This document shows, piece after piece, positions 44,292-52,903 of a stretch of DNA of 64,000 bases; position 1 is the stretch's first letter; each line of letters begins with the position of its first letter. Source of the DNA: Lewinellaceae bacterium (GTDB taxonomy: Bacteria; Bacteroidota; Bacteroidia; Chitinophagales; Saprospiraceae); contig JACJYK010000003.1 in assembly GCA_020636135.1 (NCBI GenBank), forward strand, positions 577,587 to 641,586, given 5' to 3'. The notes below the pieces were generated by a model. That model did no database searches, was not told where the DNA came from, and saw only the letters and a program-made list of their open reading frames with translations. The translations under genes were made by a program, and so were the position numbers.

Positions 44292-44984
44292 TCATTTGTT
44301 GTAGAACACAATAAATAATGTGCTTTCAATTTGGGTATTTGACCAATCTGGGTAGCAATTACATCTCAAATAATTGATAAATGTCATATATCGCTTATAG
44401 CCAGAGAGCCCATTTGCCCATGAACTTGGTTTAGCACTTGCTTTAACTGATCTCGTTAAGGCTGGCCATACCCTCTTCAAGATGATTTTATTATCAATAG
44501 CTACTGGAGGATCTTTATCAAACCCTAAAGCTCGGCACATAAAATGAAGTGTTTTAGAGGTGATAACTGGGGACCAGCTTAAACTGGACTCTATGTTCTT
44601 CCATGCTTCATCTATATTTTTTTCATCATGCAAAGAACTGTTACAGTTCTCAAGTACTTGGTATATTCTTAGCAGATCTGTCGTGTATATTCTTGGATTT
44701 TGTCTCCACATAGTCCCCCAAGAAATCGTCATTGCAAGCCCCTCTAGAAATTGATTTTTGCGAAAACAAGTTATTATGTTATCCGGAGATGAATAAGCTT
44801 TTCCTGTAAGCATCTGTTTTGACAATAACTTAGTTTGCCAATTGTGTACATTCATGTAGCGTCCAGCAAATTGACTCTGTGGCTGAGTAAAAATCTTGAA
44901 TTGTTCGGGCAGATATTTGTCCAAAAATGTGACTGTACTATTATCATCTAACCACTCCATGATATAAAAATATGGCTTAGCCAT
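44292..44984 (-). CDS. OGG-fold (8-oxoguanine glycosylase-like) protein
   Basis: A 230-residue protein. The segment LSWSPVITSKTLHFMCRALG, then DPPVAIDNKIILKRVWPAL, then GYKRYMTFINYL and NTQIESTLFIV, follows the pattern of the stand-alone OGG-like proteins often found in bacterial defence islands. An aromatic GTMWR lies near the middle. A helix-hairpin-helix DNA contact and a catalytic Lys (in VITSK) are plausible but not certain. It is the last gene before the right attachment site. ATG at 44984. Confidence 0.6.
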   Translation of the reverse strand: MAKPYFYIMEWLDDNSTVTFLDKYLPEQFKIFTQPQSQFAGRYMNVHNWQTKLLSKQMLTGKAYSSPDNIITCFRKNQFLEGLAMTISWGTMWRQNPRIYTTDLLRIYQVLENCNSSLHDEKNIDEAWKNIESSLSWSPVITSKTLHFMCRALGFDKDPPVAIDNKIILKRVWPALTRSVKASAKPSSWANGLSGYKRYMTFINYLRCNCYPDWSNTQIESTLFIVFYNK

Positions 44985-45190
44985 CGGAAATTATAGAGAT
45001 GTTTGTTAGACGTACCGTTTGCCTAACCCCCGGTGTGTTTTGATTTTTCGAATATCCCCCACTACCTTTGTACTCTAGAATCCAAGGGTGGGGTGGCTGT
45101 AGCATGAATATTTATACCCCAATTTGTACCCCAATATTATTATTAGCCGCTAAATATTTGAATATCTTTTAGTTATAAGAAATAATGAGG
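44985..45190. other. Right end of the element, gene-free
   Basis: About 205 bp between the OGG-like gene start and attR. It is AT-rich near the end and contains ACCCCAATTTGTACCCCAAT at 45117-45136, which mirrors TTGTACCCCATCTTGTACCC at 25709-25728 near the left end: a shared GTACCCCA word at both element ends, possibly an integrase arm-binding site. Confidence 0.45.
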
Positions 45191-45208
45191 TCCGCTACCG
45201 ACCTCAAA
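45191..45208 (+). other. attR, right attachment repeat
   Basis: TCCGCTACCGACCTCAAA, identical to the 3' part of tRNA-Cys at 25582-25599. The bases that follow (CTTTTAGCGCACCC and a strong terminator) are presumably the original sequence downstream of the tRNA before integration. Confidence 0.88.
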
Positions 45209-45605
45209 CTTTTAGCGCACCCTGTCCGCGAATGCGGGCAGGGTTTTTTATTGCGCTATGCGAGCCAAGCCCAAACTTGAGCGAGCGGAGCGCAATGAAA
45301 AACAGATGACCTATATGTCAATCTAGGGTGCGCTAAAAAGTTTGTTGGCCTCCCCCTCACCGGATCGACGAAGTCAATCCACTTTACGTAAACACAAGAA
45401 CACGGAAACACGTCAACACCTTAAAGGGTGCGCTATTCGATTGTTGGGCCACCCCTCTCCGGGTCAGCGAAGCTATTCCTATACATACCTAACCAAGCTA
45501 GCTTGAGAGACTGTAGGACAATAAAAAAGCATTGACCGCCAGGTCAATTAGGGTTTGCGTTTTGTTTTGTTGGAACACCCCGCACCGGATCGACGAAGTC
45601 AATTT
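45209..45605. repeat. Cluster of palindromic and direct repeats beside attR
   Basis: CTTTTAGCGCACCCT at 45209-45223 is repeated inverted as AGGGTGCGCTAAAAAG at 45325-45340. Between them, ATTGCGCTATGCGAGC and GAGCGAGCGGAGCGCAAT (45250-45296) form another imperfect palindrome. The right half continues in three diverged direct copies starting at ~45325, 45425 and 45549: GGGTGCGCT..., TTGTTGG, CACCCC, CCGGATCGACGAAGTCAAT. Copies 1 and 3 also share a preceding GACC...GTCAAT..AGGG stretch. No gene is supported in 45209-45672. Confidence 0.7.
45220..45249 (+). terminator. Rho-independent terminator, original tRNA-Cys terminator
   Basis: A 10-bp stem CCCTGTCCGC / GCGGGCAGGG (one T-G pair), loop GAAT, and six T. 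It begins 12 bp after attR, so before integration it would have lain directly behind tRNA-Cys. Confidence 0.8.
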
Positions 45606-45672
45606 CCTCCTTAACCGAACCAATACTCGTGGGAGAAGAAGGAAATTAATAAAACCATTAATAAATTTAGGA

Positions 45673-46485
45673 CTAATAAATCCCAATCCTCACGCTCACA
45701 GGCACATGATCCGAAATCATTAGTGCTGCATCAAGATTTGAGCAATCTTTGATAAAATCAATTACTCTACCTTCGAGGATTTTATAATCGCCTGGGATGA
45801 AAATATTGTCTATAGCATGGTTTAGGTAGTAGCCATGGTCACATTTAGACTTTATTGTTGTGGCTTGATTTTTTATACTTGCTTGATAGCCTTGTTCATA
45901 CATAGGTGAAAATACAGGGTGCTTGTCATCCAGATTGAAATCACCAGCAATGACTACTGGTATCTCGAACCTATCCTTATAATACTGAAAAGTTACCACC
46001 TCATCCTCCGGATGTTCATTATACCTCCTTGAATGAAAATTAACTAGAATGAATTCTTTCTTTGTCTTTAGGTCCCTGAATCGTCCTATAAATGGTTCCC
46101 GATCACATACAGTCGCCAATTCTTTGTCCAGTTGTGGCCTGCCAATCAATATCACCTTTGAGGGCTTCCACAAATAGGCATAACGTTCTGACCGGTAAGG
46201 CGAAGGGCTATTGGTCGGATCACTGATGCGATAGTCCCATTTCGTGCCCAGCCGGTTCAACTGATCGGCTAGTCGAGCCACTGCCTGTGCACCACCTGGA
46301 TCTTTTGCTACAACTTCCTGAATAGCAATAATATCTGCATCCCTTATCGTCTTTGCAATGGTGACCATTTCAAGACTATCCTTCGATTTTCCAAAATCTC
46401 GAATGTTCCACGAGATCAGAGTCAACTGTTGCCCGAAAAGAATTAATTGGAAGAATAAAAGATAATATAAGAGTATAAGCTTCAA
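45673..46485 (-). CDS. Exported endonuclease/exonuclease/phosphatase-family protein
   Basis: A 270-residue DNase I-like phosphodiesterase with a signal peptide (MKLILLYYLLFFQLILFGQQ). Catalytic blocks are present: ISWNIRDFG (Asn), IIAIQEVV (Glu), LVNFHSRRY (His), VVIAGDFNLDD (Asp-Asn) and the final MISDHVPVSV (Asp-His). The enzyme should be active on phosphodiesters in the periplasm or outside the cell: a nuclease or phospholipase-like role is possible. It is the last gene of the six-gene minus-strand run; its start lies 9 bp after the protease stop. Confidence 0.88.
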   Translation of the reverse strand: MKLILLYYLLFFQLILFGQQLTLISWNIRDFGKSKDSLEMVTIAKTIRDADIIAIQEVVAKDPGGAQAVARLADQLNRLGTKWDYRISDPTNSPSPYRSERYAYLWKPSKVILIGRPQLDKELATVCDREPFIGRFRDLKTKKEFILVNFHSRRYNEHPEDEVVTFQYYKDRFEIPVVIAGDFNLDDKHPVFSPMYEQGYQASIKNQATTIKSKCDHGYYLNHAIDNIFIPGDYKILEGRVIDFIKDCSNLDAALMISDHVPVSVRIGIY

Positions 46486-46494
46486 ATGAACCTA

Positions 46495-47715
46495 TTAAAA
46501 ACTATTAATCAACTCAGTTTGCGCGCGTACTATTTCACATTGACTATTCAAATGAATGGTTGCTTTTATGTGAGATATGATGTATTTCTTGTTTGAGTTC
46601 CTAAATGTAATAATATAATCTGCGGAGACAGAGTTGTTCTGATATTGAATATTGTCCCATTCAACAATTGCCTTCTCCACCTCATAACCAGACTTGTCCA
46701 GGCCTTTCTTTTGTAATATTTTCCTTACCTCGGACTTCTTTACATTACGTTCATTTTCAAACTGAATCAGTGTGGGGGCACAAATTGCCTCTAAATTTTG
46801 AAAGTCGTCGTAAACGATTGCCTCAAAGTAGGACCGCACGGCTTTGTCGAGGCAGACCTTGGATGACGAATTGAAGCTTGGTTCTTTGAGTTTTGACATA
46901 GGTTGGTCTGAAACTGTTGCAGTTTGGGTCGAAATATTTTGTTCAGTAGAAATTAGATTAATGTATTGTTGATAGGGTATCATTTGGATATTAAGAGCAA
47001 AATTTAAACTTTGTCCATCAATTCCACCTGTATTTACTCCAATAACTTCAAGATTATGGTTTAATAACGGTCCTCCGCTATTTCCGTGAGTTATTGCTAC
47101 ATCTGTTTGAATCCAATTCTTATCCTTCCTGTAACTTGAAATGATTCCTTTTGTAACAGTATAATCCAAGCCAAGTGGATGACCGATGGCAAAACAGTCG
47201 CTCCCAACCGGAGCAAGATTTGAGGCTATAGGAATGGTCATGTATGGACGTATCGTTGGATCTAATCCCAAAATGGCGTAATCCAATTCGGGATTAAATT
47301 CTAAAATTTCAACATTGATAACATTAGTATCTCCAGTTTTAAATGCAACTATCGCAAATGCATTTTCAACAACATGGTAATTGCTTATTGCCACGCCAGA
47401 TTGATCAATGACAAATGCCGTACCTCTATTAATGTTATTTGAATCTATGATATTGTATATAATATAAATGGCTTTTTTCAGATCTTCAAATTGATCGGTA
47501 TGATCATTGTTTTTAAGTCTAGATATTTCAAATTTTAAACTATCTATTATCCTTTGATTTGGTGCAACGGTAGTCCCAATAGTATCGATAGGTATACTTG
47601 TCTCCATAGCGGAATTATCCATTTTGGCTTGACCACAAGAAAAAAATGTTAATAAAACATTATAAACTAAGAAAATCACTAATGAATTAATCGAATAATT
47701 ATTAATTTTTTTCAT
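46495..47715 (-). CDS. Trypsin-like (S1C) serine protease lipoprotein
   Basis: A 406-residue lipoprotein: signal with lipobox FFSC (Cys27), coiled linker (~50-85), then a chymotrypsin-fold protease with His114 (SNYHVV), Asp145 (ELDYAIL) and Ser213 (THGNSGGPL). No PDZ domain follows; residues ~290-406 are a separate alpha/beta domain with Cys and Lys-rich helices. The ATG at 47715 is preferred to a TTG two codons upstream. It sits 8 bp after the PKD/T9SS gene. A role in processing its exported neighbours is suggested by context only. Confidence 0.88.
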   Translation of the reverse strand: MKKINNYSINSLVIFLVYNVLLTFFSCGQAKMDNSAMETSIPIDTIGTTVAPNQRIIDSLKFEISRLKNNDHTDQFEDLKKAIYIIYNIIDSNNINRGTAFVIDQSGVAISNYHVVENAFAIVAFKTGDTNVINVEILEFNPELDYAILGLDPTIRPYMTIPIASNLAPVGSDCFAIGHPLGLDYTVTKGIISSYRKDKNWIQTDVAITHGNSGGPLLNHNLEVIGVNTGGIDGQSLNFALNIQMIPYQQYINLISTEQNISTQTATVSDQPMSKLKEPSFNSSSKVCLDKAVRSYFEAIVYDDFQNLEAICAPTLIQFENERNVKKSEVRKILQKKGLDKSGYEVEKAIVEWDNIQYQNNSVSADYIITFRNSNKKYIISHIKATIHLNSQCEIVRAQTELINSF

Positions 47716-47723
47716 GATCAAAT

Positions 47724-50018
47724 TTATTTAATTAAGATCAATTTTATTCTATCTACAAATTTGAGCTGTTCATCTACAAGATCACCTCTATCAAAAAATC
47801 CCGGTGTACTCAATGGAGTGGAACCCGAATGGATATCCAAAAAGTAAATTCCAGCATCCAATTGACTCAGATCAACCTGGAAGGTGTGTTTTCCACCACT
47901 GATTAATGCGCCATTGCCAAAGGATCGGGAAAATAAATGCTGACCCATTCCATTAATTACCGTATACGCTAATGGCATGGTCTCCGGCAAGTAAAATTCA
48001 ATAAATGATATACCTGAAGTCGGATTTGGATATAAGTTTTGTATTTCAAAATCAATATTTAAAGGATCTTTGACCAGTATTCTGGCCTGTGCGGTATCGT
48101 TACAGCCAAACGTATCGATGGTGGATAGTAGCACATTGTATATCCCATCCTCATGATATACATGAGTGACTTCTGGTTCAGAGGCTATGGAACCATCACC
48201 GAAAACCCAGAGACTATTTATTAATGGACTACTGGATGTACTTTTCAATTGGATATCTTCACCAACCAGCAATATCGAATCAGATAAGAAAACATTGCTA
48301 ATGTTTTGGTAGGGAACATAAACCTGAAACAGTGAATCGGTAGAACACTTGTTCTGGTCTATTACAGTTAATTTGATAGTATGAAGTCCAGGGTTTGCAA
48401 ATTGATAGTCGAATGAACGACTATCATTATTTTTACGCTTGTTTTCAATAGTCCAATAACTATTTATTGGTGTTGTACCACCTGAGAAGTTAAATAAATT
48501 TAATGTCTGCGGATCGCAACGATAAACTTCATTGTATGCAATGTAAGGTTTTGGGACAATTTGAAATTCAACTTCGGCTGTGTTACTGCAACCGTTTGGA
48601 TCTTCATAATAATAACTAACTGTATGTATCCCTACTCCCAGAAGCTTTGGATCCAAATTTCCATTGGAGAACTTTACGGGTAGTAACAATCCACCGACAG
48701 GTTGACGTGAAATTTTGAATGGCGTTTGATTCTCACAAATGATAGGATCTACATTTAATATCCGGACATCAGGCAATGGTAATATTTGAATGGTATTCAC
48801 AATAGAATTGGAACAGTAATCGTCAGAAACCTGATAGGTGACTGAATGGATACCCGGTATAAAAGCTGTAGCATCAAAAATGGGCTGAGATAATTTTGTT
48901 GAACCATCGACCAGGTAAAGACCACCTGGTGGCTCTCCAGCTAGATCAAAGGGTTTGTAGTCTGCACAAATTTGCACTTGTTCTAACGAAAATGCAATGT
49001 CTGGAGGCTTTCGAATCGCAAGTGTTTGTGTGATGGAAGAGCTACACCCATTTTGATCAACAACCCGATATTCAAATTGTGCACTGGCCTGTGGAGGGGT
49101 TAAACCTGGATCAAATTTGTTCCCCGGCAATGTTACATCGTTAAGATAAAACTGACCATTAGGTGGTTCGCCACGCAATGTTAAGGACGGATCATTGGTA
49201 CAATAATAGGCTTCATTAAGGTTTATTATGCTTGTTGAGGTAGGCCCTACGATGGTTAATGGCCAGGATTTTTCAATTGGACATCCATTTTGGTTGGTAC
49301 TAAATGTTATGGTATGCCTTCCAATGGAATTTTTGGATGGTTTAATCACACTGACCAGGTCGATACTATCTATTATGCAACCATTGCAACGCAATCGACC
49401 AAACTGTTTGTTTAAGCTCAATAATTGATAGGAAGTATCACTTCTGCAAAAAAGTATACTATCTATTGCCTTTAAGTTCAAGGAAAGTGTCAGATCGGAT
49501 TCACTGATAATTCTGATAAAACCTTCATAATAACAATCGTTACACGATCCACAGTGATATGAGTAAGAAATAGGCAAATCAACGTTTTCCGGAAAGTCTC
49601 CTCGATTTAAGATGCTAACCGGTTGTCCATCAATTTTGAATGTATCAGTCACTTGAAGCCCTAAGTCCTGTTTGTTCAGAGGCAATGATGAAGCACATAG
49701 CGATGATATATTGGGTATTTGACACTTTATTACATAAAAGGAATCGATAAAGACTTGAGTTCGAAATGTATCATACCCTATTCCTATGTATACGCCGGAT
49801 TCAAAAATTGTTAATGTTGAATCACTAATGAATAAGTGCCCCCCTTTAGTAAGCCAATCAACTTCATAAAAAGAAGATAGTGTATCTGGTGTATCAACAA
49901 TGATGTAGTCTTGATTACAACAAATAGTAAGTGTATCACCAAAGATATTATTTGCTTTTGACCTTGTTGTGAAAAACTGTGATATTAAAACAATATAAAT
50001 AAGATAGCATTTAAGCAT
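47724..50018 (-). CDS. PKD-domain protein with type IX secretion sorting domain
   Basis: A 764-residue secreted protein. Signal peptide (MLKCYLIYIVLISQFFTT...KA). The middle consists of repeated immunoglobulin-like modules with paired Cys (~residues 250-520, e.g. EAYYCTNDPSLTLRGEPPNG and EQVQICADYKPFDLAGEPPG), then a PKD domain (LWVFGDGSIASEPEVTHVYH). The C-terminal ~85 residues are a T9SS type A sorting domain (LYPNPTSGISFIEFYL, QLDAGIYFLDI), so it is passed through the outer membrane and anchored on the surface. Adhesion or matrix role is typical for such proteins but unproven here. Confidence 0.88.
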   Translation of the reverse strand: MLKCYLIYIVLISQFFTTRSKANNIFGDTLTICCNQDYIIVDTPDTLSSFYEVDWLTKGGHLFISDSTLTIFESGVYIGIGYDTFRTQVFIDSFYVIKCQIPNISSLCASSLPLNKQDLGLQVTDTFKIDGQPVSILNRGDFPENVDLPISYSYHCGSCNDCYYEGFIRIISESDLTLSLNLKAIDSILFCRSDTSYQLLSLNKQFGRLRCNGCIIDSIDLVSVIKPSKNSIGRHTITFSTNQNGCPIEKSWPLTIVGPTSTSIINLNEAYYCTNDPSLTLRGEPPNGQFYLNDVTLPGNKFDPGLTPPQASAQFEYRVVDQNGCSSSITQTLAIRKPPDIAFSLEQVQICADYKPFDLAGEPPGGLYLVDGSTKLSQPIFDATAFIPGIHSVTYQVSDDYCSNSIVNTIQILPLPDVRILNVDPIICENQTPFKISRQPVGGLLLPVKFSNGNLDPKLLGVGIHTVSYYYEDPNGCSNTAEVEFQIVPKPYIAYNEVYRCDPQTLNLFNFSGGTTPINSYWTIENKRKNNDSRSFDYQFANPGLHTIKLTVIDQNKCSTDSLFQVYVPYQNISNVFLSDSILLVGEDIQLKSTSSSPLINSLWVFGDGSIASEPEVTHVYHEDGIYNVLLSTIDTFGCNDTAQARILVKDPLNIDFEIQNLYPNPTSGISFIEFYLPETMPLAYTVINGMGQHLFSRSFGNGALISGGKHTFQVDLSQLDAGIYFLDIHSGSTPLSTPGFFDRGDLVDEQLKFVDRIKLILIK

Positions 50019-50030
50019 TATTAAAATATT

Positions 50031-51812
50031 TTAGTTAACCCCATCTAGCTCTTTATTAATTAATTTTTGTATATTCTTAATTTTAGTACGAAGTTCTTCA
50101 GCACCTTTATCCTCATTCGGCCCACTAATTTTATAACTAAAAGGACTACGAACATCTTTAAAAGGATAGTTAACTCCAAGATTCAAATAAAAGTCCCCAT
50201 AGAGCCGATTATAGCCAAGATCTAATTGGAAATAGGGCTTAACATAGGAGAGACCAAAATAGTAATCGGTCGTTTTCACATTATGAAGATCCAAGATATA
50301 GTATCCTGAAGATGGATCCCGTGTCATATAATTTAAATAATTACCATCATAATAATCCCAAACACTACCTTTTAAATAGGCAATACCGAATTTTATAAAA
50401 AGAGAATTGATGATTGGAATGTCTTTGATCTTATTTTTACTCAGAAAGAAGATATCCAGAATACTGTGTGCATAAATTGTAATTCCAATGTTGAATGAAG
50501 TAATATCGTGATCGGATCGTATGTAGTAGATATCTTTGAAATTCTTTCCTGACAAAAACAAAGCTTCGCGATATTCATCTGCTTGAATACTAGAATATGT
50601 ATTATCAAATAATTTCTTTGAATTAATACGTAAATTTGATAAACTTAGTCCAATTAGATGATATAATGAAAGATCAAAATTTCTTAGAAAATCGTCGCGA
50701 TGAAAAGATTTTCGAATTGGATCTTTGCTACGCAGCACATTAGCATCTATATTAAATGGAGCTTGGATTAAACCATAACTAATTCCTGTAAATAATGTTC
50801 TATTATAATTATATTGGTCATACTTTTGTAGTTTGTGAAAATAGTATGATCCTAAATCGGAGACTTGTTCATCAATATCTTTTAATTTGACAATTATTGA
50901 CATCCGTATACTATCCTTTATATATAAATATTTTTTACGATTTGCTTCTGCCATTCTTTTACTTTCAGTAAGTTGATTGGATATTGAGTTAATTGCATCT
51001 TTTTGTTTTAAGTTTATATTATAATACTCACCTTGCTTTCTTTCAATCGCAAGTAAAATATTTTCTAAACTATCACTTCTAAATTTCTCTTTATTATACG
51101 ATTTTTCTGATTCGGATAATTTATTAATGGCTTCAGATAATTTTAATTCAAGATCTTTTACTTGCTTGGTCAACACAGGTATTGCACTATTTACAGGAAT
51201 TTTCACTTGCACGATATCAGATGAAAGTTGAATTGTATGCAAACTGATGGCATTGTTTTCCTGGGTAGTTGCCCACCGCAACTGGTTGATAAATACGTCG
51301 TCATTATCTACATGGAGTATGGCAATACGGCTTCTATTGGAACTGTTACACGTTTCTATCGTTTCACCATCTGATTGATAACGCACAAAGACCTTATCTT
51401 TTTCATCAAAAATGATCTCTAGCTTATAGATCCGGGGTATAACAGTCGTTTTATGAATGTATTGAATAAAATATTCTACTAACGGCTGCAAAAACTGCCG
51501 ATTGGTACAATCGGGTGATATCTTATATATGGGATTTAATTTTGAACTATTACACTCAACAGGTACTTCTGTATATAGCTTTCCAAACGGGAATAATGGA
51601 CCTGGATTTTGGCAAAGCAGATGATGGAGGTTGGTAATCCGGAGATCATTGGACTGGCTAGATTGTTGGACTTCATGGAGTTGCTGTAGAAGACCCTCAT
51701 ATTGTTGCATACATTCTTCGATAGAGCGATAATGACTATCGATATCTTGGCTATTTAATTTCGATGTTATGCAAAAGAAGAATAGTAAAATATAAAGAAG
51801 CGAGTAATTCAT
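50031..51812 (-). CDS. Exported coiled-coil protein of unknown function
   Basis: A 593-residue protein with signal peptide (MNYSLLYILLFFFCITSKL, cleavage after NSQ). Residues ~20-190 are a mixed domain with several Cys (LLCQNPGP, VECNSS, ISPDCTNR, IETCNSS). Residues ~215-325 are a long coiled coil (KQVKDLELKLSEAINKLSES). Residues ~340-560 are Tyr/Phe-rich alternating strands (KTTDYYFGLSYVKPYFQLDL) that could be a membrane barrel. The last 25 residues are a charged helix. No family recognised. The layout - periplasmic domain, coiled coil, possible barrel - suggests an envelope-spanning component. It is 9 bp from the lipoprotein gene and 12 bp from the PKD gene. Confidence 0.75.
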   Translation of the reverse strand: MNYSLLYILLFFFCITSKLNSQDIDSHYRSIEECMQQYEGLLQQLHEVQQSSQSNDLRITNLHHLLCQNPGPLFPFGKLYTEVPVECNSSKLNPIYKISPDCTNRQFLQPLVEYFIQYIHKTTVIPRIYKLEIIFDEKDKVFVRYQSDGETIETCNSSNRSRIAILHVDNDDVFINQLRWATTQENNAISLHTIQLSSDIVQVKIPVNSAIPVLTKQVKDLELKLSEAINKLSESEKSYNKEKFRSDSLENILLAIERKQGEYYNINLKQKDAINSISNQLTESKRMAEANRKKYLYIKDSIRMSIIVKLKDIDEQVSDLGSYYFHKLQKYDQYNYNRTLFTGISYGLIQAPFNIDANVLRSKDPIRKSFHRDDFLRNFDLSLYHLIGLSLSNLRINSKKLFDNTYSSIQADEYREALFLSGKNFKDIYYIRSDHDITSFNIGITIYAHSILDIFFLSKNKIKDIPIINSLFIKFGIAYLKGSVWDYYDGNYLNYMTRDPSSGYYILDLHNVKTTDYYFGLSYVKPYFQLDLGYNRLYGDFYLNLGVNYPFKDVRSPFSYKISGPNEDKGAEELRTKIKNIQKLINKELDGVN

Positions 51813-51821
51813 CTCAAATCT

Positions 51822-52877
51822 TTAATTCACCCGTATATCTTTGATGAAGATCTCATATTTCATTACTATGTCACCCATAGTGTTTATCCTTTCCACCAAT
51901 TTCGCTTCAACTCCAACTTCCTTATTAACGACATCCTGGTATTTTATTTTTCCGTTGGATACTCCTTTAAATATTTGATCGTAAGTAATTTCTGCAGGAT
52001 AATTATCGGGAATATCCCCAGAGTTTGTTTCTTCAAATTCCTTTAGAAATCTGAAATTTCGCATAAACATGCTTACATCATCATATTGATACCTATTATT
52101 TGAGGTTATACGGCTTAAAAATTCTTGTACTGTATAGCGTTCGACTGGTCCATTATTATTCCTGATTTCGATATAACTATCCGGACTGGCGAAGAGTTTT
52201 TTGATTAGCTCTATAGCATCAGTTTTAGCCTCTGAGTTATTTATATTTTCATAAAGGATCTCCATGTTTTCATAGAATCGGCGCATGGTATTATAGGTCT
52301 CAACTTTCGCTTTTCCAACATTAAATTCTTCCACTGGAATATTATTTATTAAATCTATTGCCAGAGGCAAATCATCCTTGATGGCGCATATTTCTCTAAA
52401 AGTATTCACAGATGTCAACTCTGACAATACAATGACTTTGTCCTTGTTAAAATAATTTTGAAGCATAGAATTAGCATAACAAATGTATCTTTCAGCAGAA
52501 AGTATTGATCTAATTGTATCTAATTTATATGTATTGGTATAGCTATTTGTTAATCTTCTATTTATTTCACGAAAATATTTTTCCTTAGTTGGTCTACTAC
52601 CAGCCATCCTTTCAAACCAATTTAATTGATATATTGGTACAATTTGCAAGCTATCGTTCTTAATAATAATCAATTTACTGCTTGAAGATGGCAAATAATA
52701 ACTTGGGCATGTATAATTTAATTCTAGTATTTTATGAATATCTGGATCCATGTTTATTAGCTGTTCATAATTTAAAATAAAAATGTAATCGCGTGTTGGT
52801 TCTGGACCACAATTTGCGAATATTAAAATAAACATTAATAGTATTAAATGAATTAATTTATTGCGCTTGATTAACAT
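51822..52877 (-). CDS. Lipoprotein of unknown function
   Basis: A 351-residue lipoprotein: lipobox FANC (Cys23) after a hydrophobic signal. The mature part is mostly helical and charged, with no recognised domain; the end alternates strands (YQDVVNKEVGVEAKLVERIN). It is the second gene of the minus-strand run, 26 bp after the membrane-protein gene, and probably anchors part of the same envelope assembly. Confidence 0.75.
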   Translation of the reverse strand: MLIKRNKLIHLILLMFILIFANCGPEPTRDYIFILNYEQLINMDPDIHKILELNYTCPSYYLPSSSSKLIIIKNDSLQIVPIYQLNWFERMAGSRPTKEKYFREINRRLTNSYTNTYKLDTIRSILSAERYICYANSMLQNYFNKDKVIVLSELTSVNTFREICAIKDDLPLAIDLINNIPVEEFNVGKAKVETYNTMRRFYENMEILYENINNSEAKTDAIELIKKLFASPDSYIEIRNNNGPVERYTVQEFLSRITSNNRYQYDDVSMFMRNFRFLKEFEETNSGDIPDNYPAEITYDQIFKGVSNGKIKYQDVVNKEVGVEAKLVERINTMGDIVMKYEIFIKDIRVN

Positions 52878-52903
52878 GTTCTATATAATTTATATGATCT
52901 GTA

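Larger units (their letters stand above)
25582..45208. mobile_element. Integrative element in tRNA-Cys, ~19.6 kb, carrying defence genes
   Basis: Bounded by an 18-bp direct repeat, TCCGCTACCGACCTCAAA, at 25582-25599 (tRNA 3' end) and 45191-45208. The integrase gene starts 172 bp inside the left end, the usual layout of tRNA-targeted tyrosine-integrase elements. Cargo: excisionase-like protein, polymerase-like protein, type I restriction-modification operon with YgjP-type protease, IS982 insertion, reverse transcriptase plus HEPN protein, PP2C, kinase-FGE, OGG-fold protein. No conjugation or virion genes are seen, so it would need help to move. The original tRNA terminator now lies just outside the right end. 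Confidence 0.88.

Noticed and set aside
47724..50018. Extra C-terminal extension after the T9SS sorting domain
   Set aside because: The final strand (VDRIKLILIK) is the normal last strand of the sorting domain; the extra residues are a loop insertion before it.
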